Of a stretch of 64,000 nt of DNA, positions 9,569-18,607 are shown one piece after another (positions within the stretch are counted from its first letter, which is position 1; each line of letters starts with the position of its first letter). The position numbers and the translations under genes are program-made. Under the pieces are notes generated by a model. That model ran no database searches and was not told the origin of the DNA. It saw only the letters and a program-made list of their open reading frames with translations. The DNA comes from Chitinophagales bacterium 33-2. GTDB taxonomy: Bacteria > Bacteroidota > Bacteroidia > Chitinophagales > Chitinophagaceae. The stretch is from NCBI GenBank assembly GCA_002050435.1, contig MWYV01000032.1, positions 62,001-126,000 of the forward strand. Reading direction: 5' to 3'.

Positions 9569-10228
9569 ATGAAAAAGCTGCTTGCCCAGGTTTTACTGTT
9601 CCCTATTTTTTTTATTTCCAGTTGTTCAGGTCAGACGTCACCACCCTCTTCTTCACAACCGGCAACCCTAGTTGGAGGTGGTTGTGATGGTTGTGAGATT
9701 ATGTATGTTGGAATGCCAGAACAAATTGGTGCATCCGATACTAGCGCTGCCTGGCAGGAACAGGGAAGGAAGATCCTAATAAGTGGAAAGGTTTTAAAAA
9801 AGGATGGACGAACACCTGCACCGGGAGTTATTCTGTATTACTGGCAGACCGACCAGACGGGCAAATATGTTGCGGGGGAATCGGGCAAGGATGCAGCATC
9901 CAGGCATGGAAGATTGCGTGGCTGGATGAAAACCGACCGGGAGGGTAATTATGCTTTATACACCATAAGGCCTGGGAATTATCCCGGCGAAAGTTTTCCT
10001 GCACATATTCACATTGCCATTAAAGAACCTGGTGTTTTAAATGAATATTACATTGATGACTTAGTGTTTGATGATGATCCTTATTTAAGCAAGGCTTACA
10101 AAGACCAGCAGCAGAAAAGAGGAGGTAATGGTATATTAAAACTTGCAAAAAGCGGGAATGTTGAAACGGCCACATATAATATCGTTCTGGGCTTAAATAT
10201 TCCTGGATATCCGGCTGATTCATACTGA
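9569..10228 (+). CDS. Intradiol ring-cleavage dioxygenase-like lipoprotein
   Basis: The 219-residue product has a lipoprotein signal ending FFISSC, with Cys19 as lipidation site. A Gly/Cys-rich linker (GGGCDGC) precedes an intradiol dioxygenase-type beta-sandwich. The four iron ligands of protocatechuate 3,4-dioxygenase have matching residues: Tyr100 (TGKY), Tyr138 (RPGNYPG), His146 and His148 (PAHIHI). The fold is therefore likely iron-loaded, but it is membrane-anchored and exported, unlike soluble catabolic enzymes, so the substrate is unknown. Export and lack of catabolic neighbours suggest a role outside classical aromatic breakdown. Confidence 0.8.
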   Translation: MKKLLAQVLLFPIFFISSCSGQTSPPSSSQPATLVGGGCDGCEIMYVGMPEQIGASDTSAAWQEQGRKILISGKVLKKDGRTPAPGVILYYWQTDQTGKYVAGESGKDAASRHGRLRGWMKTDREGNYALYTIRPGNYPGESFPAHIHIAIKEPGVLNEYYIDDLVFDDDPYLSKAYKDQQQKRGGNGILKLAKSGNVETATYNIVLGLNIPGYPADSY

Positions 10229-10319
10229 GGTGACTGATAATTGTAGCGGATTAATTTTTGCATTGATGACTGTTTGAATTGATGAAGTATTTTTATCAAT
10301 ATATAAATTGCTAGCGCGC

Positions 10320-11096
10320 ATGCCCGAATTGCCAGATATCGAAATCTTTTCGCGCACCATTAAAAACAAATATGCCGGGAAAAAATTATTAAAGATCCGG
10401 CTGTTGGTTGACAAACAAACTAAAGATCCGCAAAGCGCATTGTCCTCAGCGTTAGAAGGATCCTGGCTCAGGGATGTTTACAGGTCGGGAAAAGAGTTTA
10501 GGATGCGGTTTTCCAATCAACAAATCCTTGGCATTCATCTAATGCTGACAGGTGATCTTTTCCCTTTTGAAAGAAAGAATGAACATAAATTCTCCATAGT
10601 GGAATTTAATTTTAGTGATGGCACCGGGATGGTTTTAACTGACAGGATGAGAAACGCACATGTTAAACTAAATCCTGAGGATAAAAAAGGAATTGATGCG
10701 CTGGATAAGGCGCTTAATTATAAAGCACTAAAAGAAATTTTAAATTCCAAAGCAGTTATTAAAAATGTATTGCTGAACCAGAACAAGATCCGTGGCATTG
10801 GCAATAGTTATTCTGATGAGATCTTATGGGCATCTGGGATCTCGCCGTTTTCAATAGCAGCAGCTCTACCCGATGATAAGATAAAGGAGCTATTAAGAAA
10901 TATTAAGGCGGTAATGCGCAATGCAATCAGGCAGATTGAAAAAAGCTATCCTGAACGCATGCAGGGCGAAATAAAGGAGTTTTTAAAAATTCATTCGGGC
11001 AAAATAAAGACCAGTCCAACCGGGGCAACAATATTGAACGTAAAACGTGGCATGCTAAAAACATTTTATACGGGGGAACAGGTAGTGTACAAATAG
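10320..11096 (+). CDS. Fpg/Nei-family DNA glycosylase without zinc-finger cysteines
   Basis: Base-excision repair glycosylase/AP lyase of 258 residues. ATG 10320 is chosen because it gives MPELPDIEI, which places catalytic Pro and Glu directly after the start; the longer frame from 10308 would block the N-terminal proline. The helix-two-turn-helix region includes NQNKIRGIGNSYSDEILW. The C-terminal finger is kept in shape (KTSPTGATILNVKRGMLKTF) with its conserved Arg but has no Cys at the four zinc positions, as in zincless members. The exact damage specificity (8-oxoG or oxidised pyrimidine) cannot be told. Confidence 0.85.
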   Translation: MPELPDIEIFSRTIKNKYAGKKLLKIRLLVDKQTKDPQSALSSALEGSWLRDVYRSGKEFRMRFSNQQILGIHLMLTGDLFPFERKNEHKFSIVEFNFSDGTGMVLTDRMRNAHVKLNPEDKKGIDALDKALNYKALKEILNSKAVIKNVLLNQNKIRGIGNSYSDEILWASGISPFSIAAALPDDKIKELLRNIKAVMRNAIRQIEKSYPERMQGEIKEFLKIHSGKIKTSPTGATILNVKRGMLKTFYTGEQVVYK

Positions 11097-11172
11097 AATG
11101 ATCACCTCAGCCTTTGTCTGAACTCTTTAGGAGGCTTGGCAGGTAAATTGAATGTATCCTGGAAAAAATGTT

Positions 11173-11376
11173 ATGAACGACAAAGAAAAATATGAAAAAG
11201 GGAAGGACAACCACGAAGATGCTATATTGCCACCAGATGAAGAAACCCTGCATACAACTGATCCGCAGGAAAATATGGAAGGGCCTGTGTCATCAACCGT
11301 GAAGGGCATTGGTGATGCTTTTGGAACTGGCAAAAGCAAAAAAGAGGCCGATGAGGAAAAAGAACGGAAGATGTAG
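11173..11376 (+). CDS. Small hydrophilic protein, 67 aa
   Basis: A very polar, Lys/Glu/Asp-rich product with no hydrophobic segment, likely disordered at both ends, with a central VSSTVKGIGDAFGTGKSKKE. The ATG at 11173 is preferred to one seven codons upstream because the protein then begins with the charged MNDKEKYEKG. Such small charged proteins are common and often stress-related in Bacteroidota, but I do not recognise this one. Confidence 0.5.
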   Translation: MNDKEKYEKGKDNHEDAILPPDEETLHTTDPQENMEGPVSSTVKGIGDAFGTGKSKKEADEEKERKM

Positions 11377-11727
11377 GGGGCAAACGGTTTAGGTTTTAGG
11401 TGTTTAGGTTTTAGCCAATCACTGCTGTCCCTGGAAAAGTTTATAAGCCTCAGATCAGTCGCTGAAATTCAATGTGGGCTTGAAGGATGTTGTGTTATTA
11501 AAAACTAAACCTCCTTATTTGCTTGTCATTCATACTGATCCGCATTGATTGCTCTTGAATTTTTGCCTGCGCAGCGCAGGAGGGGCTCCACATTTTTTCA
11601 AGAAAAAATGTGGAGCCGCATTTAACCATGGGATTCGTATTATAATCCTGCGGAAATCGATTTCGGTATGGTTATGCCAATTCAGAAAATCTTTCCCGGA
11701 CAATAGCTAAAAGCTATCAGCTTTCCA
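11377..11727. other. Gene-free interval with repeat element
   Basis: The interval holds a direct repeat of GTTTAGGTTTTAG at about 11387-11415 and the second REP-like element at 11541-11617. No gene is seen. Confidence 0.5.
11541..11617 (-). repeat. REP-like dispersed hairpin element, copy 2
   Basis: A 15-bp perfect inverted repeat (GGCTCCACATTTTTT, loop CAAG) spans 11584-11617. Read on the minus strand, the hairpin is followed by a GC-rich tail and AAAAATTCAAGAGCAATCAA, the same order as in the element at 146-226. Compensating changes in both arms (CCACC/GGTGG there, CCACA/TGTGG here) show the pairing is conserved, so the fold seems to matter. Confidence 0.75.
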
Positions 11728-12969
11728 CTATTTAAATCCAAATAGTAAAGGGAAAATGAACGTCACTAAAATGGTCCAAATAAAATAAATAGGCAGGAAG
11801 GAAGCAATGGATTTACCGACGGTTGCAATATTATTTTTCCCCTGCACCAATCTGAATAGTTTTGTGGTAACCAGGAATAGATGAACCAGGATCAAAACAT
11901 TAACGCCGAGTATGGCAGCTCTGTTAGGTGTAATTCCCCATTCAGTGATCCTGAACAGGATCGCAGAAATTGCTATGCCATTTACAATAATGGTGATTGC
12001 TGATAAAAGGAAAAGGATCCATATTTCCGTGGCGGTTTTTGTCTTATCTGATTCAGAAAAAGAAAAAAAGATGATGCCCATTACGCCAATGAGCAGCACA
12101 TTAAAGATCATCAAAAAGTCGCGGTCATTATAAGGGTCTTTACCTGAATAAATAATAGCTCCCAGGTAGATCACCAGCATGATCAGTACAAGAGGACAAA
12201 ATATCGTGGCGATTACGGGTGATACTTTGCCTACAAGCTGAGGATTATTGCGTATAAGGTATGTGCCGATAATTGGTGCTGCAGGAAGTGCAAAGAGCAC
12301 AATATTTTCAAAATAAAACTGTTCAATTTGAAATCCGATCAGTGAAAACAATCCAAGCGTGATAGCTGTAAGAATACCACCTGCGATCAGGATGAGGGCT
12401 GTGATGACCAGCAGGTCGCCGTTGTATTTCAAAAAATCAAGCCTTTTTTCTTCACCATGGCGCCAGTTGCCAGCAAATGCAAAACCAACTAAGCACCAGA
12501 GAAACAACACCAGGTGGATGCAGGACAAAATGGAAGTATCGCTTTGATTCATGTCTGGTATGGAATTAATAAATACAAGACCTGCCAGCGTGGCAACTGC
12601 AATAAAAATTATTTTGCCGGCAGGCAATTGATGTTTCCATGAAAAATAGGCCATCAGGAATGGGATAATGATAAAACCGATGTTTCTTGGATAAAAGAAA
12701 TCTTCGCTGATATTGAATATGGCCGGCAATTTGGCAATGAAACCTGCGATCAGCGCCGCCAGGATGACAAATAATAACTCTTTACCCGATCCACGAATGA
12801 TCTCCCTGTTTTGATAATTTAGTCTTTCATTCCAGAAGTCGGCAATGGTAATTCCCCGGAGTTCCGGGTAAATGGTATTAAATGATTGCTGGAATTGCAA
12901 TTTGTTGTTGCGGTACAATTTTTCGAGCTGAACTGGGTTTTGCAGGTGGTAGCGAATTTCCTCTTTCAT
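11728..12969 (-). CDS. Polytopic membrane protein, DUF4153-like
   Basis: The 413-residue product has a soluble N-terminal part of about 65 residues and then about 11 hydrophobic segments with short polar loops, for example WRHGEEKRLDFLKYNGD between segments. The layout resembles DUF4153 proteins of Bacteroidota, whose function is unknown. It lies 39 bp downstream of the small membrane protein at 13009-13341 and shares its upstream region with two operator-like palindromes, so the two genes are probably co-regulated. Confidence 0.6.
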   Translation of the reverse strand: MKEEIRYHLQNPVQLEKLYRNNKLQFQQSFNTIYPELRGITIADFWNERLNYQNREIIRGSGKELLFVILAALIAGFIAKLPAIFNISEDFFYPRNIGFIIIPFLMAYFSWKHQLPAGKIIFIAVATLAGLVFINSIPDMNQSDTSILSCIHLVLFLWCLVGFAFAGNWRHGEEKRLDFLKYNGDLLVITALILIAGGILTAITLGLFSLIGFQIEQFYFENIVLFALPAAPIIGTYLIRNNPQLVGKVSPVIATIFCPLVLIMLVIYLGAIIYSGKDPYNDRDFLMIFNVLLIGVMGIIFFSFSESDKTKTATEIWILFLLSAITIIVNGIAISAILFRITEWGITPNRAAILGVNVLILVHLFLVTTKLFRLVQGKNNIATVGKSIASFLPIYFIWTILVTFIFPLLFGFK

Positions 12970-13008
12970 GTTTTGTGTTTTTTGCGGGAATAAAAATGTT
13001 CTTGTGAA

Positions 13009-13341
13009 TTAATTCCACATGGTTCCATCCAAACCCAGGATCGTTCCCAGCCACAATCCAACGATATAAATAAAAAAGCTCAAGAGTGTGACTACTGTTC
13101 TGTTGAGGTATCCTGAGCGACTTAATTGATGCATAAAATAAAATAATCCCCCACCAACGGCACCAGCGAGGGGAACAATAATAAGCGGCCTGATCATCCA
13201 GAATTTAGGCCAGGATGGATCGGTGTCACCTGCTTTAAGAAGAAAGAGACTTATGAGCACAAGGGCAATTCCTGCACCTATTAAAACCGGTTTGGTCAAT
13301 GATAGGGAGGCAGATAGTGATGCGGGGTTTTTTTGTGACAT
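13009..13341 (-). CDS. Small three-TM membrane protein (KefB-like by name only)
   Basis: A 110-residue protein with three hydrophobic segments (about 20-37, 48-70, 82-105) and the C-terminal pattern GLWLGTILGLDGTMWN. Short proteins of this kind in Bacteroidota are often labelled potassium transporter KefB, but they are far too short to be that antiporter, so the name should not be relied on. First gene of a likely two-gene operon. Confidence 0.65.
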   Translation of the reverse strand: MSQKNPASLSASLSLTKPVLIGAGIALVLISLFLLKAGDTDPSWPKFWMIRPLIIVPLAGAVGGGLFYFMHQLSRSGYLNRTVVTLLSFFIYIVGLWLGTILGLDGTMWN

Positions 13342-13363
13342 GATGATTTAGTTTTTAATTTGA

Positions 13364-13391
13364 ATTCTAAAAGCACTTTGAATTTCAAAGT
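13364..13391 (-). promoter_or_regulatory. Operator-like palindrome, copy proximal to the membrane operon
   Basis: ATTCTAAAAGC followed by the perfect 17-nt palindrome ACTTTGAATTTCAAAGT (13375-13391), ending 23-50 bp upstream of the ATG at 13341. The whole 28-nt element recurs in the same orientation 67 bp away. Repeated, palindromic and close to a start, it looks like a binding site for a dimeric repressor or activator. Confidence 0.6.
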
Positions 13392-13430
13392 GAAAGACGA
13401 AAAAAAAGAGGCATTACTCCATTCTTGACT

Positions 13431-13458
13431 ATTCTAAAAGCACTTTGAAATACAAAGT
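13431..13458 (-). promoter_or_regulatory. Operator-like palindrome, distal copy
   Basis: Second copy of the 28-nt element; the palindrome is ACTTTGAAATACAAAGT at 13442-13458 with 6-bp arms conserved. It shares the ATTCTAAAAGC flank with the proximal copy. It lies about 190 bp from the kinase start on the other strand, so it more likely serves the minus-strand operon. Confidence 0.55.
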
Positions 13459-13625
13459 AAATGGAATCTAACGGTAATTCCAACAATGTGGAAAATTATT
13501 TTTTGAGCTTTATGGATGCAGGGCGAAAAGAAAGAAGAATCGTGGAAAAATCCTGTGAAGCTTGTTCGGGCTTTTTAAAAATCAATATTTCAATTCCATT
13601 TACACCTTTCTTCCATTTATACCCC

Positions 13626-13633
13626 TAAATTTG
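13626..13633 (+). promoter_or_regulatory. Putative -7 promoter box of the PAS kinase
   Basis: TAAATTTG matches the Bacteroidota -7 consensus TAnnTTTG and ends 17 nt before the ATG at 13651. No clear -33 TTG was seen, so support comes from position and consensus only. Confidence 0.45.
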
Positions 13634-13650
13634 ATTTTACCCTTTTGCCA

Positions 13651-16398
13651 ATGAAACCCTTTTCATCCGAACTCAAGCTTTCTGGCTTAGAGATGTTTGC
13701 TGCTATGCCTGGCAATAGCATGCTCCTGTTACCCGATGCTCCAAAATTCACCATCATAGCTGCAACTGAAAGTTACTACCTGGTTTCCAAAAAGATGGCA
13801 AACCAACTTTTGGGTAAGGGTGTTTTTGAAGCATTTCCAAATACACCTGACGATGCTGAAAGATCCAGTGAACTGCGCCTGTTTACTTCGCTTCAATATG
13901 TAATTACTAATAAAGAATCACATTCTTTACCGGATCACCGGTACGACATCGTAAATCAAAAGGGAATTTATGAAGAAAAATATTGGTCGGCCATTAACAA
14001 GCCTATACTGGATGAACAAGGTGCGGTGATGTATGTGATCCATACCGTAGTTGATGTAACAGAAAAACACAAGGCTGAACAAAAGGAAGAGAAAATTAAA
14101 GGGGTTCAGAAAGCTTATGATCTTTTCATGAATGCACCTGTGATCGTAGGCATTTTGCAGGGCGACGACTATGTGATTGAACTTGCGAATGAAGGGTTAT
14201 TGGAAGTATGGGGCCGCAATGCAGATGTCGTGGGAAAGCCGCTGCTGCATGCCATCCCAGAATTGGCAGAACAGGGCTTTATTCAATTGCTGGACCAGGT
14301 GCGCACAACCGGCGATCCATTTTATGCTTATGAATTCCCTATTGTACTTAGCAGGAACGGCAGGGAAGAGACATTGTATTTAGATTTTGTTTATAAACCT
14401 ATTTATGATGATGTAAAAGAAAAGGCAAGTGGAATTATTAGCGTGGGGCATGATGTTACGCAACAAGTGGTAGCCAGGCAAAAAGAAAAAGAAAGTGAAG
14501 CCAAGTACCGCAGCTTGTTTGAAACCATGGACCAGGGATTTTGTGTGATTGAAGTTCTTTTTGATGAAAATAACCAGCCTGACAACTACCGGTTTTTAGA
14601 GATCAATCCTGTTTTTGAAAAGCAAACGGGTATAAAAGATGCAGTTGGAAAAACCGTTCTGGAGCTGGTGCCTGATATTGAACATTATTGGATCGAACAA
14701 TATGGTAAGGTTGCGCTGACCAGGGAAGGCATACATTTTACACAAGTATCTGAAGCGCTAGGAAGATGGTTTGAAGTTTTCGCATTTCCGATTGGGAGTA
14801 ATGATAGCAGGAGAGTGGCTTTGCTGTTTACAGATATTACAGAGCATAAAAAAGCAGATGAAGCTGTAAAACAAAGCGAGGCCAATATCCGCAACCTGGT
14901 GATGCAATCACCCGTTGCCATGTGTATTTTTAGCGGTCCGGATTTTATAGTGGAAATTGCAAATGACAGGGTCTACGAGATCTGGGGCAAAGGGGAAAAA
15001 GAAATGCTTGGCCGTCCCGTTTTTGAATGTTTGCCGGAAGCTGCAGAGCAAGGGCTGGAAACAGTAATGAATAATGTTTATACTACTGGAGAGCGTTTCG
15101 TGGCAAACGAATTGCCTGTTCCACTCCCGAGGAATGGCAAAATAGAAACTACTTATTTAAATTTTGTTTATGAGCCTTTTATTGGTGCTGATAGAACCAT
15201 AACCGGGGTAATGGCTGTTGCTATTGATGTAACAGACCTGGTAGTGGCAAGAAAGGAAATAGAAGAGAGTCATAAGGAATTTCAGTTTGTAACTGATTTT
15301 ATGCCGCAGCTGATCTGGGTTACCCGGCCCGATGGTTATCATTATTATTATAACAAGCAATGGTACGATTATACAGGTTTAACCTATGACGAAACGAAAG
15401 GTGAGGGATGGAACGGTGTTTTTCATCCTGAAGACCAGGAAAGAGCATGGAAAATGTGGCGCCACAGTGTAAACACCGGAGCAGCTTATGAGATCGAATA
15501 CCGTTGCCGGCGTTATGATGGGATGTACCGGTGGTTTTTAGGCAGGGCATTCCCGCAGAAAGATCAGAAAGGAAATATCCTGAAATGGTTTGGCACCTGT
15601 ACTGATATTCATGACCAGAAATCCGTGGCGGACCTGATGGAAATAAGAGTGGATGAACGTACCCGGGAATTGAAACAGGTGAATGAACAACTCAAACAAT
15701 TTACTTATGCTGCTTCGCATGACCTGCAGGAACCATTGCGTAAGATCAGTTTTTTTCTTGATCGTCTTATTGGAAACCTTGGTCCTGAAATAAAAGAAGA
15801 AAACAAAAAGATCACAGACCGGTTGCAACATACAGCCGGAAGGATGCGGAATCTAATCGATGATCTGCTGGCCTATTCCAATACATCATTTGGAGCAAAA
15901 GGGTTTACTGACATCGCACTTACCGACCTGGTAAAAGAAACCCTTGACGATATGGAAGCAACAGTAATAGAAAAAAATGCAGTGGTAAAGCTGAAACAGC
16001 TTCCCACATTAAAAGGTGACCATCGGCAGTTACGCCAGCTTTTTCAAAACCTGATCAGCAATGCATTAAAATATCATAAAAAGAATGAAGCTCCGCTTGT
16101 GCAACTTTCTTCTAAACTTGTTGTGGGCAGAGATACCGACGCGCCTATTCCCGAAGAAATCAGGAATGAAAAATTTTACCTGATCGAAGTGAAGGATAAT
16201 GGAATTGGTTTTGATCCTGATGATGCAGACCGCATCTTCAGATTGTTTCAACGACTGCACGGTAAGGCAGAATACGAAGGCACCGGAGTGGGCCTGGCCA
16301 TTGTTCAGAAAGTAGTGGAAAATCATAATGGCTTTGTTTGGGCGGAAAGCAAACCGGGAGAAGGTTCAAGTTTCAGGATGTTGTTCAGGGTTGAATAA
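13651..16398 (+). CDS. Multi-PAS sensor histidine kinase
   Basis: The 915-residue cytoplasmic kinase has five PAS-type domains (about 30-145, 150-275, 285-400, 410-530 and 540-660), a coiled linker, HisKA with phospho-acceptor His690 (AASHDLQEPLRK) and HATPase with N, G1 and G2 boxes (FQNLISNALKYH, VKDNGIGFD, GTGVGLAIV). PAS2 and PAS4 resemble each other closely, pointing to internal duplication; PAS5 resembles the PAS_3 type. There are no membrane segments, so it senses inside the cell. The ATG at 13651 is used, not the TTG two codons earlier. No regulator is adjacent, so it is an orphan. Confidence 0.88.
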   Translation: MKPFSSELKLSGLEMFAAMPGNSMLLLPDAPKFTIIAATESYYLVSKKMANQLLGKGVFEAFPNTPDDAERSSELRLFTSLQYVITNKESHSLPDHRYDIVNQKGIYEEKYWSAINKPILDEQGAVMYVIHTVVDVTEKHKAEQKEEKIKGVQKAYDLFMNAPVIVGILQGDDYVIELANEGLLEVWGRNADVVGKPLLHAIPELAEQGFIQLLDQVRTTGDPFYAYEFPIVLSRNGREETLYLDFVYKPIYDDVKEKASGIISVGHDVTQQVVARQKEKESEAKYRSLFETMDQGFCVIEVLFDENNQPDNYRFLEINPVFEKQTGIKDAVGKTVLELVPDIEHYWIEQYGKVALTREGIHFTQVSEALGRWFEVFAFPIGSNDSRRVALLFTDITEHKKADEAVKQSEANIRNLVMQSPVAMCIFSGPDFIVEIANDRVYEIWGKGEKEMLGRPVFECLPEAAEQGLETVMNNVYTTGERFVANELPVPLPRNGKIETTYLNFVYEPFIGADRTITGVMAVAIDVTDLVVARKEIEESHKEFQFVTDFMPQLIWVTRPDGYHYYYNKQWYDYTGLTYDETKGEGWNGVFHPEDQERAWKMWRHSVNTGAAYEIEYRCRRYDGMYRWFLGRAFPQKDQKGNILKWFGTCTDIHDQKSVADLMEIRVDERTRELKQVNEQLKQFTYAASHDLQEPLRKISFFLDRLIGNLGPEIKEENKKITDRLQHTAGRMRNLIDDLLAYSNTSFGAKGFTDIALTDLVKETLDDMEATVIEKNAVVKLKQLPTLKGDHRQLRQLFQNLISNALKYHKKNEAPLVQLSSKLVVGRDTDAPIPEEIRNEKFYLIEVKDNGIGFDPDDADRIFRLFQRLHGKAEYEGTGVGLAIVQKVVENHNGFVWAESKPGEGSSFRMLFRVE

Positions 16399-16476
16399 AA
16401 GTATCGTATGTAGCCCCTTTAAGAAATTAAGGAGCCTGGCAACAAACCCATTTCATCAAATTATTAGTGATCACTG

Positions 16477-16509
16477 TAAATTTTCCTTTTTCGCATAAGG
16501 GAAAATTTA
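16477..16509. terminator. Hairpin between convergent genes
   Basis: A 10-bp perfect stem TAAATTTTCC / GGAAAATTTA with a 13-nt loop lies between the kinase (plus) and the unknown secreted protein (minus). It could end transcription from both sides, but neither side has a strong T-run. Confidence 0.35.
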
Positions 16510-16524
16510 TTATGCTCGTTTATT

Positions 16525-18584
16525 TTAATTTGAATTATAAGGTAATGGAGCATGAATAATTTTAATCCTGATCATCACTTTAGCTTTTGCATCATCATAT
16601 GCGCCGGTATAGCGCCTGGTTGTGGTTCCCTCGATAATTAATTCCTCACCATTTTTGGCATCAAACACAATTATGCCGGGATTGGCCTGGTCTTCATACA
16701 ATACTAATTTTTTTGTGATGAAATGTATACGGCTTGTTTCCCTAAACTGTTTCTCCATTATCTGCAATGTCAGTTTTAGATCAGGGTTCATCTGGAATGT
16801 ATTTTTATGGTTTTCATCCATTAAACCAGCCTCACTCTCAAGGACTTTTAATTCATGGGGTAATTCATCCTCATCTAGTAACGAATGAGACAGGATGTCA
16901 AAATTAACAGTGATTTCTCTTTTGTCTTTATTGCCATCATGCTCATTATAGATGCCCGCAATTAGGATGGTATCTTCTGTTTCATTTTCACAGAATCCAA
17001 TAGAAGTCACGGGAGAATACACATTGAAGCCTAACCCGGCCAGGTTCACTTTTTCCTGCACACATACTTCATCGCCATTACCATCGGTTTTAGTTTTCAA
17101 TTCTGTCCCATAGCCTTTCGAAACAATAATTGGATACTCCAGAGGATATCGGTAATGATATCCGGTAGGAATAAACGACGCGATCTTCTTTACATATTCA
17201 TCCGTTGGAAAAAAATGAAACCGGCACCCTATGAGACCCAATTGCAGATATTCATCCTGCTTGTTATTAGCGGAGAAATTCCCTTTTGCAACACCCTCTT
17301 CACAACCAGGCCACTGCCCCTCATAATCGTATTGTACTTCAAGTTTAAAACGGTTGAAAGCAACCATCTGATCAAAATAATTTGAAAGGCCAAAGTCAAC
17401 CTCCTCTTCCATTCCAAGTAATTGTCTTTGACGTTCAATCGAAATATGAAAGGGAATATTTAATATTACATTGTACCTGCGCTGTGCGATTTGTTGCTTA
17501 AGGAAATTGTCATATAGATCAAACAGTGATCTGATCTTTTCCATTGTTAATCCTACATTCTTCTCGTCTGTAGTTGCATCCAATAATTGTTTTTGCCTTT
17601 CAATGCCAAGGACCACAGGGATAATAGAAGAAATCCGTGAGAAATCATTTCCGTATTTTCTTAAAAGGAGTTCTATTTTATTTCTAATACGTGCATAGCC
17701 AAACTCCATAGTTTTCTCAACATCCTGCATAATAGTTATCGCTTCAGGTGTAGCAGTAAGGTTTAATTGTTCCAGCTTACTGATAATTGCCAAAGAAGTA
17801 TTTATTATTTCGTTCTCATATTTTATAAAGGATTTTTGCCATTCTGCTACCTGCTCATCACTATCTTTTCTGGCATTGCTATCACAATTAAAGTTCATGC
17901 ACGAACCAAAATCGGTAATGGGAGGCGCTGGAAAATCAATTGATGGATAGGCTTTTGCTTTAGCCATAAGCTCCTTATAGGAACGAAGAATATATTCCGG
18001 GATGGCAAATTTTAATGAAATTAAAGCAGCTGCACTGCCTCCTGTTCTTTGGTTAGAAATATGAAATACGGTTGTTTCAATTTCTGGTAAAGTAATCGTA
18101 TTCGAAAGTGCCCTACTGTATTTTTCAGCCAGTGCATCATATTCAGCCAGCGCATTTACTATGGCGGGATAAAACGTCACATTTCCAGGGCGGGTCGCAA
18201 TTTTATCAAAAAATGCTGCTTTCCTTTTAGCCGTTTGCTGCAGTTCTTTTACCAAAGGCTGAAAAATGTCTTTTTTTATAGGGGGTTGAACAATTACGAG
18301 ATTGCGTTTACTGCTGTATAATATTAATCCTGCATCTGGTGTTATCAATATGCTATCGTTCAATTTTTTCCCTTTATACCAAAGCATCCTGTCTTTTGCT
18401 TGTGCAGGCAGGGGGGCTGAAACGGTACCTTTATAGGGGATAGTAATAATAGGGGTAGCAAAACCTGATGGTGATTTTGTGACAGCTGTTTCCACTTTTT
18501 CCTTTGCAGTTGCAGGATGATTTTTGTTTGTGCAAATGCCGATACACACAAGACAGTTGAAAATACGAGGAAGAGCTTATTCAT
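16525..18584 (-). CDS. Unknown exported protein with a frameshift after its signal peptide
   Basis: The long frame (16525-18549) would start with GTG and lack an export signal. In another frame, ATG 18584 encodes a clean signal peptide MNKLFLVFSTVLCVSAFAQ. Adding one A to the A5 run at 18521-18525 joins the two smoothly as AQTKNHPATAKEK. So the real gene is about 686 codons with a one-base indel: a sequencing error, a true mutation or, less likely, slippage. The mature part is mainly helical; an IERQxQLL motif occurs twice (around GIERQKQLLD and SIERQRQLLG), suggesting internal duplication. Family not recognised. It follows the OmpA gene by 23 bp. Confidence 0.65.
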
Positions 18585-18607
18585 TGTTTAGAATCAGGCA
18601 TGAAAAA

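Noticed and set aside
13009-13341. True KefB potassium antiporter
   Set aside because: Only 110 residues with three helices; KefB has about 600 residues, a sodium/proton-exchanger domain and a nucleotide-binding domain.
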